64,000 nucleotides of DNA from G025836975 sp040391135 (GTDB lineage Bacteria; Pseudomonadota; Gammaproteobacteria; Burkholderiales; Burkholderiaceae_B), in assembly GCA_040391135.1 (NCBI GenBank), contig JBEBYL010000001.1:1-64000 (forward strand). Direction: 5' to 3'. The translations under genes were made by a program, and so were the position numbers. Below the pieces are notes generated by a model that was not told the origin of the DNA, ran no database searches, and worked only from the letters and a program-made list of their open reading frames with translations. This document shows, piece after piece, positions 9,254-17,665 of the stretch (position 1 is its first letter; each line of letters starts with the position of its first letter).

Positions 9254-9269
9254 AGCAACATCCATGCCA
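9254..9269 (-). promoter_or_regulatory. Sigma-54 (-24/-12) promoter of rpoN
   Basis: The minus strand reads TGGCATGGATGTTGCT, differing from the consensus TGGCACG-N4-TTGCW at one position. GG is at 9268-9267 and GC at 9256-9255 with exact N10 spacing. The start of transcription would be near 9243, about 40 bases before the GTG of rpoN. It implies that sigma-54 drives its own gene. Confidence 0.75.
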
Positions 9270-9491
9270 GGGGTTGTAAGTCAATGCGGAGGAGTTTTCG
9301 GAATGTTTCCGCTGTGGCGCCGGCTCTCGAAGCAATGCCGGCTCATCGAATGCACTATCCGCCGGATGCCAAGGATTCATGCCGCTCTTGGCCGCGCCCG
9401 GACTGTATTGTCCAGCCCTAATTTACCGGCCTTTGTAAGAAGTGCTTTGCCATGCGCCGCGACGGCGTACCGGTTTTCCTTTTCTTCATGT
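9270..9491. promoter_or_regulatory. Shared control region between rpoN and the BON/glycan operon
   Basis: Non-coding region between two divergent sigma-54 promoters. It holds two short dyads: CGGAA-TGT-TTCCG at 9299-9311, about 30 bp upstream of the rpoN promoter, and GGAC-N6-GTCC at 9400-9413, about 80 bp upstream of the rightward promoter, a suitable distance for an activator site. GCCGGC also occurs twice (about 9330-9355). The dyads are seen; binding by the activators encoded at 18.7-21.2 kb is inference. Confidence 0.35.
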
Positions 9492-9507
9492 CGGCACACC
9501 GTTTGCT
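9492..9507 (+). promoter_or_regulatory. Sigma-54 (-24/-12) promoter of the BON/glycan operon
   Basis: The sequence CGGCACACCGTTTGCT matches TGGCACG-N4-TTGCW except at two positions. GG is at 9493-9494 and GC at 9505-9506 with exact N10 spacing. The transcription start would be near 9518, about 54 bases before the BON-protein ATG. Confidence 0.75.
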
Positions 9508-9571
9508 AAGCGCTATGCAAGGCGGTTGGGCGGATCCGCTCCTGCCGGGACATTCAGTTCAAGGAGATGCC

Positions 9572-10150
9572 ATGGGCAACTATCACGGACACAGCGGGTT
9601 TACCGATGATCGCGATGACCCGCGCGACGACGTCGATTTGGGCTATGGGCGCAGGCGCGAGAGGCACGATGCGGGCGGCGGCCATTCCGGTGTGCATGCC
9701 GCCCGGCCGGGCGAGTCCATTCATAGCCGCAGCGCGGATCCGGGGCAAAGCAGTTACGGCGGCTTCAGCAACGAGGATCCACGCCGACAGCGCCAGCAGT
9801 TTGGATCCTATCCGGAAAGAGGCGGCTATGGCGGTTATGGATATGGCGGCTTTGAGCGTGAGCCACTGCCTCAACGCCGAATATTGCCCAAGGGCTACAC
9901 CCGCTCGGATGAACGCCTGCGCGAAGACATCTGTGAACGGTTGAGCCATAGCGGGCTGGATGTGAGCGACGTATCGGTGGAGGTCTCCCAAGGTCAAGTG
10001 ATGCTTGAAGGCACTGTGGATAGCCGCCGCCTCAAGCACGCCATCGAGAATCTGGCCGACGATTGCCTGGGAGTACGGGACGTTGATAACCGGATACGGG
10101 TTAAGCAGGCCGGCAGCGGCAAGGGCGACCTGTCCATTGGAGAACCATGA
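9572..10150 (+). CDS. BON-domain protein with Gly/Tyr/Arg-rich N-terminus
   Basis: 192 residues. Residues 1-105 are low-complexity and hydrophilic (Gly, Asp, Arg, Ser, Tyr), including GGYGGYGYGGFERE, with no signal peptide. Residues about 115-180 form a BON domain (DERLREDICERLSHSGLDVS, then VEVSQGQVMLEGTVDSR), a fold seen in the osmotically induced protein OsmY and thought to bind lipid or membranes. The ATG at 9572 follows AAGGAG. The stop overlaps the ATG of the next glycosyltransferase by 4 bases. As first gene behind a sigma-54 promoter it may be a stress protein; the cellular role is unknown. Confidence 0.88.
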   Translation: MGNYHGHSGFTDDRDDPRDDVDLGYGRRRERHDAGGGHSGVHAARPGESIHSRSADPGQSSYGGFSNEDPRRQRQQFGSYPERGGYGGYGYGGFEREPLPQRRILPKGYTRSDERLREDICERLSHSGLDVSDVSVEVSQGQVMLEGTVDSRRLKHAIENLADDCLGVRDVDNRIRVKQAGSGKGDLSIGEP

Positions 10151-11433
10151 TGCGAAAAATTGCGATAGTCAGCGAACATGCCTCTCCCATTGCCCAGGCA
10201 GGCGGAGTGGATAGCGGCGGGCAGAACGTCTATGTGGCACAGGTTGCGCGCCGGCTGGCGGCGATGGGCATGCAGGTGGACGTATTCACCCGCTTGGACA
10301 ATCCATACCTGCCTTCGGAGATGGAGTGGGGCCAGAACGTACGCATTGTGCATGTTCCGGCGGGCCCGGCGCGGTCGCTGCCCAAGGAAGCGCTGCTGCC
10401 CTACATGGACGATTTCAGTGCACATATGAGTCGCTACTTCGGGGAGGGGGATGCCTACGACTTGATTCATGCCAATTTCTTCATGTCGGCAATGGCCTCC
10501 TTGCCTGTGGCCCGGCGGGCTGGAATTCCTTTGGCCGTCACGTTTCACGCTTTGGGCCGGGTGCGTCGGCAGCATCAGGCGGAGGCGGATCTTTTCCCGG
10601 ATGCACGCTTCGACATCGAGGAAGACATCGTTCGCCATGCCGACCGGATCATTGCCGAATGCCCGCAAGATAAAAAGGATCTTATAGACCTGTACCAGGC
10701 GGACCCGCAACGCATCAGCATGATTCCCTGCGGATTCGACGAGCAGGAAATGTGGCCGATGGATCGGGTAACCGCAAGGGCTGGGCTGGGCTGGGAGCCC
10801 GGCGCCTTCTATCTCCTGCAACTGGGGCGCATGGTCCCCCGCAAAGGCGTAGACAACGTCATTCGCGCATTGGCGCATCTGCGCAGGCGCCGCGGGGTGA
10901 ATGCGCGCTTATGCATCGTGGGCGGAAACACCCGGGATCCGCTCGATGCCACAACGCCTGAGCTCGCTCGCCTTAGAGCTATCGCTTGTGATGAAGGCGT
11001 GCAGGATTATGTGGAGTTTGCCGGGCGCAGGGCTCGCCATCAATTGCGGCAGTACTACTGCGCCGCCGATGTCTTTGTGACGACTCCCTGGTATGAGCCA
11101 TTCGGCATCACTCCGGTCGAGGCCATGGCATGCGCGCGGCCCGTCGTGGGATCGGATACAGGGGGCATACGCTACACCGTGGTTGACGGCGAGACCGGCT
11201 TTCTGGTGCCGCCCCGCGAACCGGTCCTGTTGGCCGACAAGCTTGAAGTGCTGGCGCGCGACGAAGCATTGGCAAGGCACATGGGAGCGGCAGGCCTGCG
11301 CCGGGCGAAAAAGCTTTTCACCTGGGACAGGGTCGGGCTGGAGCTGGCGCGGGAGTTCGATGAGCTGACCGGGAAAAAGGAAATGTCGTTGTCGATAAGG
11401 GAATTGTCAGAAGGACAAGGGCTTCCCGCCTAG
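10147..11433 (+). CDS. Family 4 glycosyltransferase
   Basis: GT-B fold retaining glycosyltransferase, 428 residues. The N-terminal domain begins IAIVSEHASPIAQAGGVDSGGQNVYV, a loop resembling sucrose-phosphate synthase and related enzymes that bind sugar nucleotides. The C-terminal domain has LLQLGRMVPRKGVDNVIRA and the E-x7-E motif EPFGITPVE in the donor site. Donor and acceptor are unknown. ATGA overlap with the BON gene shows coupling. A small hairpin follows before the next gene. Confidence 0.92.
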   Translation: MMRKIAIVSEHASPIAQAGGVDSGGQNVYVAQVARRLAAMGMQVDVFTRLDNPYLPSEMEWGQNVRIVHVPAGPARSLPKEALLPYMDDFSAHMSRYFGEGDAYDLIHANFFMSAMASLPVARRAGIPLAVTFHALGRVRRQHQAEADLFPDARFDIEEDIVRHADRIIAECPQDKKDLIDLYQADPQRISMIPCGFDEQEMWPMDRVTARAGLGWEPGAFYLLQLGRMVPRKGVDNVIRALAHLRRRRGVNARLCIVGGNTRDPLDATTPELARLRAIACDEGVQDYVEFAGRRARHQLRQYYCAADVFVTTPWYEPFGITPVEAMACARPVVGSDTGGIRYTVVDGETGFLVPPREPVLLADKLEVLARDEALARHMGAAGLRRAKKLFTWDRVGLELAREFDELTGKKEMSLSIRELSEGQGLPA

Positions 11434-11456
11434 CCGGCTTATCGCCGGATTATTTT
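11434..11456 (+). terminator. Weak stem-loop between GT4 and SDR genes
   Basis: CCGGC at 11434-11438 pairs with GCCGG at 11444-11448, followed by ATTATTTT. The 5-bp stem is short for an intrinsic terminator and may only tune downstream expression, since the SDR gene has its own ribosome site. Confidence 0.25.
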
Positions 11457-11469
11457 GAAGGAAGAAAGC

Positions 11470-12204
11470 ATGGATGCGTACGATTACGATACGTTGAGGG
11501 GACGTGTCGTCCTTGTCACCGGGGCGGGGCGCGGACTGGGCGCCGCCATTTGCGAAAGCCTGGCTTCGGCCGGCGCGCATATCGCCGCCACCGACCTGAA
11601 CGAGGATGCCGCCCGGCTGGTGGCCCAGCGTATCGAAGCGAATGCGGGCACCGCATGCGCTTTCGCGCTGGATGTGGGCAACGAAGAGCAGGTGCGGCAG
11701 GTACTGGCCGCCGCGGCCCATCGATTGGGGCGCCTGGACGCGGTGATCAACAATGCGGGCGTGGATGTCACGACGGGCATCGGCGACCTGAGCAGCAAGG
11801 ATTGGGATCGCGTCATACGTACCAATCTGACGGGCCCCTTCCTGCTGGCCAAGCATGCCCTGGAGCATCTGGCGCCCAATGGCCATATCGTCAATATTGC
11901 CTCGACAGCCGCCCGGCGCGCCTGGCCCAATGCCAGTGTCTATCACGCCAGCAAATGGGGTCTGATGGGGCTTACCCATGCCTTGCACGCCGAGTTGCGT
12001 CCCGCGGGAGTCAAGGTTTCAGCGGTGATTGCCGGCGGCATGCGCACCCCTTTCCTGCTGGATCGTTTCCCTGATATCGACGTGAGTTTGCTGCAGGACC
12101 CGATGAATGTCGCCAACGCGGTGAAATTCGTCTTGACCCAGCCTCCGGAAACCGTGATTCCGGAGGTCATGGTGTTGCCCATGAAAGAGACGTCATGGCC
12201 ATGA
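11470..12204 (+). CDS. Short-chain dehydrogenase/reductase
   Basis: Classical SDR of 244 residues. The cofactor motif TGAGRGLG is at 17-24, NNAG follows in INNAGVDVTTG, and the catalytic Tyr and Lys are in YHASKWG with a preceding Ser in IVNIAST. Probably acts on a sugar or sugar nucleotide of the surrounding glycan pathway, but the substrate cannot be assigned. The ATG at 11470 follows AAGGAAG; an in-frame TTG lies 15 bases earlier. The 3' end overlaps the HAD phosphatase gene by 10 bases. Confidence 0.92.
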   Translation: MDAYDYDTLRGRVVLVTGAGRGLGAAICESLASAGAHIAATDLNEDAARLVAQRIEANAGTACAFALDVGNEEQVRQVLAAAAHRLGRLDAVINNAGVDVTTGIGDLSSKDWDRVIRTNLTGPFLLAKHALEHLAPNGHIVNIASTAARRAWPNASVYHASKWGLMGLTHALHAELRPAGVKVSAVIAGGMRTPFLLDRFPDIDVSLLQDPMNVANAVKFVLTQPPETVIPEVMVLPMKETSWP

Positions 12205-12815
12205 CTCCCGCCATCTTCCTGGATAAGGACGGCACGGTGCTGGCCGACGTCCCGTATAACGTGGATCCCCGCCGAATGCGATTCGCACCGGGGGCGGCCG
12301 CCGGCCTTGCGCTGCTTGGAACAACAGGATTCCCCTTGATCGTAATCAGCAACCAGCCGGGCATCGCGTTGGCGAAATTCTCCATCGATGCCATAGGGCC
12401 GATGCATAAGCGGCTTGAAGATATGTTCATCGAGGCGGGAGCGCGGCTAGGCGGATTCTATTTCTGCCCGCATCATCCACGCGGCGTGTTTCCGGCCTAC
12501 GCAAAGATATGCGATTGCCGCAAGCCGGCGCCCGGCCTGCTGCATATAGCGGCCCAGCGGATGTCCATCGATCTGGCGGCTTCGTGGCTCATCGGAGATA
12601 TTCTCGATGATGTCGAGGCGGGCAGGCGGGCGGGGTGCCGAACCGTGCTTATTGACAATGGCAACGAAACGGAATGGCTCGGCGGGCAATGGCGTACGCC
12701 GGATCGCATAGAGAAAGACCTGGAGGGCGCCAGCCGCTGGATCGTCAGTTGCCTGGATAGCGGCGGCTTTCAGGACGGGCCTCCATCCCGGCGCACAATG
12801 GGAGCTCCCGCATGA
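12195..12815 (+). CDS. HAD-IIIA phosphatase, GmhB-like
   Basis: 206-residue HAD hydrolase related to D-glycero-D-manno-heptose 1,7-bisphosphate 7-phosphatase. The nucleophile motif FLDKDGTV lies at the N-terminus, the Ser/Thr motif is VISNQPG, the Cys/His zinc-loop segment is FYFCPHHPRGVFPAYAKICDCRKP, and the final acidic motif is LIGDILDDVEAG. The zinc loop is typical of GmhB. Supply of a heptose-type nucleotide precursor is plausible because two heptosyltransferase-like GT9 genes follow, but no gmhA or hldE is present here. Start ATG 12195 overlaps the SDR gene; ATG 12201 is possible. Confidence 0.9.
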   Translation: MAMTPAIFLDKDGTVLADVPYNVDPRRMRFAPGAAAGLALLGTTGFPLIVISNQPGIALAKFSIDAIGPMHKRLEDMFIEAGARLGGFYFCPHHPRGVFPAYAKICDCRKPAPGLLHIAAQRMSIDLAASWLIGDILDDVEAGRRAGCRTVLIDNGNETEWLGGQWRTPDRIEKDLEGASRWIVSCLDSGGFQDGPPSRRTMGAPA

Positions 12816-13897
12816 GTGAACAAACGGATTGGAGCGATGTGCGCCGCATCGTGTGCATACGGTTGGACAATATGGGCGACGTGCTTATGACGACGCCTGC
12901 TCTGCGAGCCTTGAAGCAGTCCGGCGATGGGAGGCGGATAACGCTCCTGACGTCCTCGTCGGGCGCGCTTCTGGCGCCCTTTTTACCCGATGTCGATGAA
13001 ACGATGCGCTATGAGGCGGCCTGGGTCAAGAATGGATCCAGCGGCCGGGCTCATGACCACGCCGCCATTCAGGCCTTGCAGCGCGGCAAATTCGACGCGG
13101 CGGTGATATTTACCGTGTACAGCCAAAGCGCGCTGCCGGCGGCGCTGATGTGCCACCTTGCCGGCATCCCGCGAATTCTGGCGCATTCCCGCGAGAATCC
13201 CTACCGGCTGCTGAATCCCTGGGTGCGGGATACCGAGCCGGACAGCGGGATCCGGCACGAGGTGCAACGGCAGTTGGACCTGGTGGCGACGGTGGGGGCG
13301 CGCTGCGAGAATACGCAATTGTCTTTCATGACGCGTCAGTCGGATCGCGATGCTTTGCGCGCCATCATGCACGAGAGAGGTCTAGCCGAGGGAAAGCGCT
13401 ACATCGTCGCCCATTGCGGCGCCACAGCCGAATCGCGCCGCTACGGCGCGGAGGGGTTCTCCCGGGCGCTGTCCCTGCTTCGCGGCATGGGGCGGACGAT
13501 CATGCTTACCGGTACTTCGGCGGAGTGTGCCTTGGTGGCTCGGATTGCCGCTCACTGCGAGCCCGGCCTGGACATCATGGACTTGACCGGAGACCTGGCC
13601 CTGGGTGAGTTCGCATGCCTCATTGAAGACGCCGACCTTCTAATTTCCAATAATACCGGCCCGGTACATATCGCCGCCGCTGTGCAGACTCCCGTGGTGG
13701 ACTTGTATGCATTGACCAATCCGCAGCATACGCCATGGCAAGTTGCGCACCGGCTCTTGTACCGGGACGTTCCATGCAAATACTGTTACCGCAGTGTTTG
13801 CCCGCAAGGCCATAACGCATGCCTGAACGGCGTGCCGCCCCAGGACGTGGCGCGCGCCGCGCGGGAACTGCTGGAGGAAAAAGCATGCATACTTTAG
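12812..13897 (+). CDS. Family 9 glycosyltransferase (heptosyltransferase-like), first copy
   Basis: GT-B enzyme of 361 residues. The N-terminal signature is RRIVCIRLDNMGDVLMTTPALRAL and the donor-site motif is DADLLISNNTGPVHIAAAV, both typical of ADP-heptose:LPS heptosyltransferases. A Cys-rich tail (CKYCYRSVCPQGHNACLNGV) is shared by a subgroup of GT9 proteins. Overlaps the HAD gene by 4 bases and the carbamoyltransferase gene by 13. The acceptor is probably the glycan made by this locus rather than core LPS, because no core LPS genes lie nearby (inference). Confidence 0.92.
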   Translation: MSEQTDWSDVRRIVCIRLDNMGDVLMTTPALRALKQSGDGRRITLLTSSSGALLAPFLPDVDETMRYEAAWVKNGSSGRAHDHAAIQALQRGKFDAAVIFTVYSQSALPAALMCHLAGIPRILAHSRENPYRLLNPWVRDTEPDSGIRHEVQRQLDLVATVGARCENTQLSFMTRQSDRDALRAIMHERGLAEGKRYIVAHCGATAESRRYGAEGFSRALSLLRGMGRTIMLTGTSAECALVARIAAHCEPGLDIMDLTGDLALGEFACLIEDADLLISNNTGPVHIAAAVQTPVVDLYALTNPQHTPWQVAHRLLYRDVPCKYCYRSVCPQGHNACLNGVPPQDVARAARELLEEKACIL

Positions 13898-15618
13898 GGA
13901 TCAATGCGGCGTTCCATGACTGTTCGGCCGCCCTGGTGCGCGATGGCAAGGTTTTGGCTGCTGCCGAGGAAGAGCGGTTCACCCGCATAAAGCATGGCAA
14001 GCGCCCCGTGCCTTTTGCCACATGGCAGCTCCCCTACCATGCCATCGATTATTGCCTGCGCGTGGCGGACATCGACCTTGCCGATGTGGACCATATTGCC
14101 TATTCCTTCGATCCGGCCTTGCTGCGGCCGACGCTTGCACCGAACGGAATACTGACGCTACCGCTGGAGCCGTCGGCCGCCAGCCGGCCGCAAAGCCAGG
14201 CTTCACCCTGGGATCCATTGTTCCTGTCCTACATCATCAATGCGCCGCGGCAGTTGGTGGATGGCGCGCCTCACCACTTGCAGAAGCGTTTCGCCGGGGC
14301 CAGCCTTGATGGCGTCCTGAAAAAATGGCAATTCGTGGAGCACCATTTGACTCACGAGGCCAGCGCCTTTCTGGCCAGTCCCTACGGCGAAACGGCGGTG
14401 CTGACCATGGACGGGCGGGGCGAGCGCGCTTCAACCAGTTATGGACTCTACCGGGACGGAAGGTATGAGCGGATCAAGCAGATCAACCTGCCCCATTCGC
14501 TCGGGCTGCTTTACGAAGATGTCACCCGTTATCTTGGGTTTCTGCATTCGTCCGACGAATACAAGGTCATGGCGCTGGCTTCTTACGGCAAACCTCTGTA
14601 TGTGAGCGACTTCAGGGAAATCGTGCAAATGGATGGCGCGGGAGGCTATACCCTGCAAAGTGCGAATCTGGCTGAACGCTTCGGCCCCGCGCGGCGGCGC
14701 GGCGAGCGCTTCGAGCAACAGCACATGGATATCGCGCATTCCCTTCAATGCGTGCTCGAGGAAACCGTGCTGGCCATGGCGCAATGGCTGCATGGCGTGA
14801 CGCGTTCCGACAACTTGTGCATGGCCGGCGGCGTGGCGCTCAACTGCGTGATGAATGCCAGGCTGGCGGCTCACAGCCCTTTCACGAATATCTGGGTGCA
14901 GCCCGCCGCGGGCGACGCGGGAACATCACTGGGGGCGGCCCTATGGGTCGACCTGCACCAGCGTGAAGGCGGGCGCCAATGGGCTATGGACCATGCTTAC
15001 CTTGGCCCTGAATACAGCGATGAAGAGATCGAGGCTTTCCTGACCTACTCCGGAGTTCGCTTTACACGTTTGACCCATGTTGCGGATACCGCCGCCGAGC
15101 TGTTGGCCGACGAGAAAATCATAGGGTGGTTCCAGGGGCGCATGGAATTCGGTCCGAGGGCTTTGGGCGCCCGCTCCATTCTGGCATCTCCCCGCGACAG
15201 CGGCATGCAGTCCCGATTGAATGCGCTCAAGGACCGCGAAGACTTCAGGCCGGTGGCTCCCGTGGTCCTGGCTGAACGCGCGCATGAATGGTTCGATGCC
15301 CGTGGGCGGTCCGCTATCGATGCCCCCTTCATGTTGTTCGTATTCGATGTGCTGAAGGACAAGGCGGCCGCAATTCCGGCCGTCAGGCATATCGATGGGA
15401 CGGCGCGAGTGCAGACCGTGACCCATGATCAGAACGGTCTTCTGCATGAACTGCTGGCGGCTTTCGGTGAAAAAACCGGCGTGCCGGTGCTGGTCAATAC
15501 CTCGTTCAATACACGGGGCGAGCCTGTCGTATGCACGCCGCGCGATGCGCTGGAATCATTCTGGACATCTCCCCTGGACGCACTGGTGATAGGCAGCTAC
15601 CTTGTGGAGAAATCATGA
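13885..15618 (+). CDS. NodU/CmcH-family carbamoyltransferase
   Basis: Transfers a carbamoyl group from carbamoyl phosphate, through carbamoyl-AMP, to a hydroxyl, usually on a sugar. 577 residues. The N-terminal ASKHA-like domain starts MHTLGINAAFHDCSAAL, has the metal-site histidines in EHHLTHEASAF, then DEYKVMALASYGKP and AGGVALNCVMNARL. The C-terminal domain has FGPRALGARSILASPRD, DREDFRPVAPVV and TSFNTRGEPVVCT. Start ATG 13885 follows GGAGGAAA and lies inside the end of the GT9 gene. It predicts that the glycan of this locus is O-carbamoylated. Confidence 0.94.
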   Translation: MHTLGINAAFHDCSAALVRDGKVLAAAEEERFTRIKHGKRPVPFATWQLPYHAIDYCLRVADIDLADVDHIAYSFDPALLRPTLAPNGILTLPLEPSAASRPQSQASPWDPLFLSYIINAPRQLVDGAPHHLQKRFAGASLDGVLKKWQFVEHHLTHEASAFLASPYGETAVLTMDGRGERASTSYGLYRDGRYERIKQINLPHSLGLLYEDVTRYLGFLHSSDEYKVMALASYGKPLYVSDFREIVQMDGAGGYTLQSANLAERFGPARRRGERFEQQHMDIAHSLQCVLEETVLAMAQWLHGVTRSDNLCMAGGVALNCVMNARLAAHSPFTNIWVQPAAGDAGTSLGAALWVDLHQREGGRQWAMDHAYLGPEYSDEEIEAFLTYSGVRFTRLTHVADTAAELLADEKIIGWFQGRMEFGPRALGARSILASPRDSGMQSRLNALKDREDFRPVAPVVLAERAHEWFDARGRSAIDAPFMLFVFDVLKDKAAAIPAVRHIDGTARVQTVTHDQNGLLHELLAAFGEKTGVPVLVNTSFNTRGEPVVCTPRDALESFWTSPLDALVIGSYLVEKS

Positions 15619-16598
15619 TGGACCAGGCGCCATTGATTTCGGTTGTCGTGCCGACTTACAAGCGGCCCGATCTTTTGCAGCGCTGTCTGTCGGCCTTGCT
15701 GGTGCAGTCGCTGCCCCATGACAACTTTGAAATCATCGTTTGCGACGATGGCCCCAGCCAGCAGGCCCGGGATGTGGCGATGCTTGCAAACCGCCGCGGC
15801 AATGGGCGTCCCAGCGTCCGCTACCTAGAGGTTCTGGCAACCCAAGGACCGGCGGGCGCGCGCAACCTGGGATGGCGCAACGCGCGGGCGCCCATCATCG
15901 CATTCACCGATGACGATACGATACCGGAACCGGGGTGGCTGCAGGCGGGGCTGGAGGGCATGGCGTCCGGCGTGCAGGCTGCGGTGGGACGGATAGTCAT
16001 GCCCCTGCCCGCGCGCGCCAGCGATTACGAACGGGACGCCGCGCGCTTATGCGAGGCGGAATTCGCCACGGCCAATTGCTTTGTGCGGCGGGAGGCACTC
16101 GAGGCGGTGCAAGGCTTCGATGAGCGTTTCACACAAGCGTGGCGCGAAGATTCCGATTTGCATTTCTCCTTGATTGAAAAGGGGTTCAACGTGGCGCCGA
16201 TACCCCGCGCCATCGTTATTCATCCGATACGGCCGGCGCGTTTCGCCGCCTCCATCGGGATGCAAAAAAAGGTGATGTTCGATGTGCTGCTGTATCGGAA
16301 ATTTCCCGCCCTGTATCGACAGCGCATACGCAGCGGCCCGCCGTGGTTCTATCTTTCGGTGACGCTGGCGCTGTTCCTGGCCGTTGCCGGCTTCCTGGCG
16401 GGCGAATCGGCCCTTGGCGCGGCAGCGCTATCCCTGTGGGCCCTGATGACGCTTGGCTTCTTCATCCGCCGGCTTGGACTAAGCGCATTCACCTTGCGCA
16501 ATATCAGCGAGCTGCTGGTGTCCTCGGTGCTGATTCCTCCCTTGTCGGTATTCTGGCGGGCGGTCGGCGCGGCGCGTTTCGGATGGGCGCTGCCATGA
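15615..16598 (+). CDS. Family 2 glycosyltransferase with C-terminal membrane segments
   Basis: 327 residues. The GT-A domain starts ISVVVPTYKRPDLLQRCL, with the nucleotide aspartates in VCDDGPS and the metal motif in AFTDDDTIPEPGW; the acceptor-side acidic motif is WREDSDLHF. Residues about 240-290 contain two hydrophobic segments (WFYLSVTLALFLAVAGFLAG and ALSLWALMTLGFFI), so it is probably anchored at the inner membrane. ATGA overlap with the carbamoyltransferase and with the following GT9 gene. Sugar specificity unknown. Confidence 0.92.
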   Translation: MMDQAPLISVVVPTYKRPDLLQRCLSALLVQSLPHDNFEIIVCDDGPSQQARDVAMLANRRGNGRPSVRYLEVLATQGPAGARNLGWRNARAPIIAFTDDDTIPEPGWLQAGLEGMASGVQAAVGRIVMPLPARASDYERDAARLCEAEFATANCFVRREALEAVQGFDERFTQAWREDSDLHFSLIEKGFNVAPIPRAIVIHPIRPARFAASIGMQKKVMFDVLLYRKFPALYRQRIRSGPPWFYLSVTLALFLAVAGFLAGESALGAAALSLWALMTLGFFIRRLGLSAFTLRNISELLVSSVLIPPLSVFWRAVGAARFGWALP

Positions 16599-17665
16599 CG
16601 GATCCCATGATTCTGCGGCATCCGCCGCCTCGCCGGATTGCGGTGTTCCGCGCCTTGAACCTGGGTGATCTTCTATGCTCCATTCCTGCCTTGCGCGCGC
16701 TCCGCAAGGCGTTGCCGGATGCCTGGATCGCGCTGGTCGGCCTGGACAGCGCGCGGCCGGTGGTGGAACGCTTTCACCGCTATCTGGACGAGCTGATCTT
16801 GTTCCCCGGACACAGCGCTTTTCCGGAACAAGCGGCGCGCACGGCGGAATTGCCCGACTTCTATCGCCATATGCGGTCGCGGCGTTTCGATCTGGTCTTG
16901 CAGATGCATGGAAGCGGCGCGCAGTCCAATGCGGTGGCCAGGGCCATGGCCACGCGCGACTGGGCGGGTTTCGTGCCCGAGGCGCGCCAGCAGGTGGCGG
17001 GCCGCCTGCTGGCTTGGCCGGACGATCAGCCGGAGGTCCGGCGCTATCTATCGCTGGTTTCCTTCATGGGCTTGCCGGAAGGAAGCGCCGAATTGGAGTT
17101 TCCGCTGGACCGTGACGATCACATCAAGGCTGACGCCCTGGCGGCGCAGGCGGGCCTGGATCCTCGGCGCAGCATCTTCGTTCATGCGGGAGCGCGGCTG
17201 CAATCCAGGCGTTGGCCCGTCGAGCGCTTTGCGGCTGTGGCCGCCGCGCTGGAAAGGGCGGGCTGGCGCATCGTCATTACAGGCAGTGGCGATGAGGAAC
17301 CATTGGCGCGCCGCCTGGCCGCAGGGCTTTCGCCGCATGCCGTGAATCTGTGCGGCAAGACCTCGCTGGGCACGCTGGCCAGCCTGCTGCAGCGCAGCCG
17401 CCTGCTGATTTGCAACGATACCGGTATTTCGCATGTTGCGGCCGCACTCGCCACGCCCAGCGTGGTCATTGCCTCGGGCAGCGATGTGGGCCGCTGGGCG
17501 CCCCTGAACTCGGACTTGCACGCCGTACTGCACCATAGCGTGCCATGCAGGCCTTGCGCATACCGGCAGTGTCCTATTGGGCACGTTTGTGCAAAAGCCA
17601 TAAGCGTCGATCAGGTGCTGGCCAAGGCGCTTGTCCAGCTGCACAAGGGCAAACGCCATGGATAG
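16595..17665 (+). CDS. Family 9 glycosyltransferase (heptosyltransferase-like), second copy
   Basis: 356 residues. RRIAVFRALNLGDLLCSIPALRAL and SRLLICNDTGISHVAAALATP are the GT9 signatures, and the Cys-containing tail (CRPCAYRQCPIGHVCAKAI) resembles that of the first GT9 of this operon. The two copies are diverged in between, so they probably act at different steps rather than being a recent duplication. Start ATG 16595 overlaps the GT2 stop by 4 bases; a long open frame upstream is not coding. Confidence 0.92.
   Translation: MTDPMILRHPPPRRIAVFRALNLGDLLCSIPALRALRKALPDAWIALVGLDSARPVVERFHRYLDELILFPGHSAFPEQAARTAELPDFYRHMRSRRFDLVLQMHGSGAQSNAVARAMATRDWAGFVPEARQQVAGRLLAWPDDQPEVRRYLSLVSFMGLPEGSAELEFPLDRDDHIKADALAAQAGLDPRRSIFVHAGARLQSRRWPVERFAAVAAALERAGWRIVITGSGDEEPLARRLAAGLSPHAVNLCGKTSLGTLASLLQRSRLLICNDTGISHVAAALATPSVVIASGSDVGRWAPLNSDLHAVLHHSVPCRPCAYRQCPIGHVCAKAISVDQVLAKALVQLHKGKRHG

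Noticed and set aside
9228..9509. 93-codon rightward frame between rpoN and the BON gene
   Set aside because: Covers both promoters and dyads, and its product (Cys/Arg/Ser-rich) has no recognisable feature.
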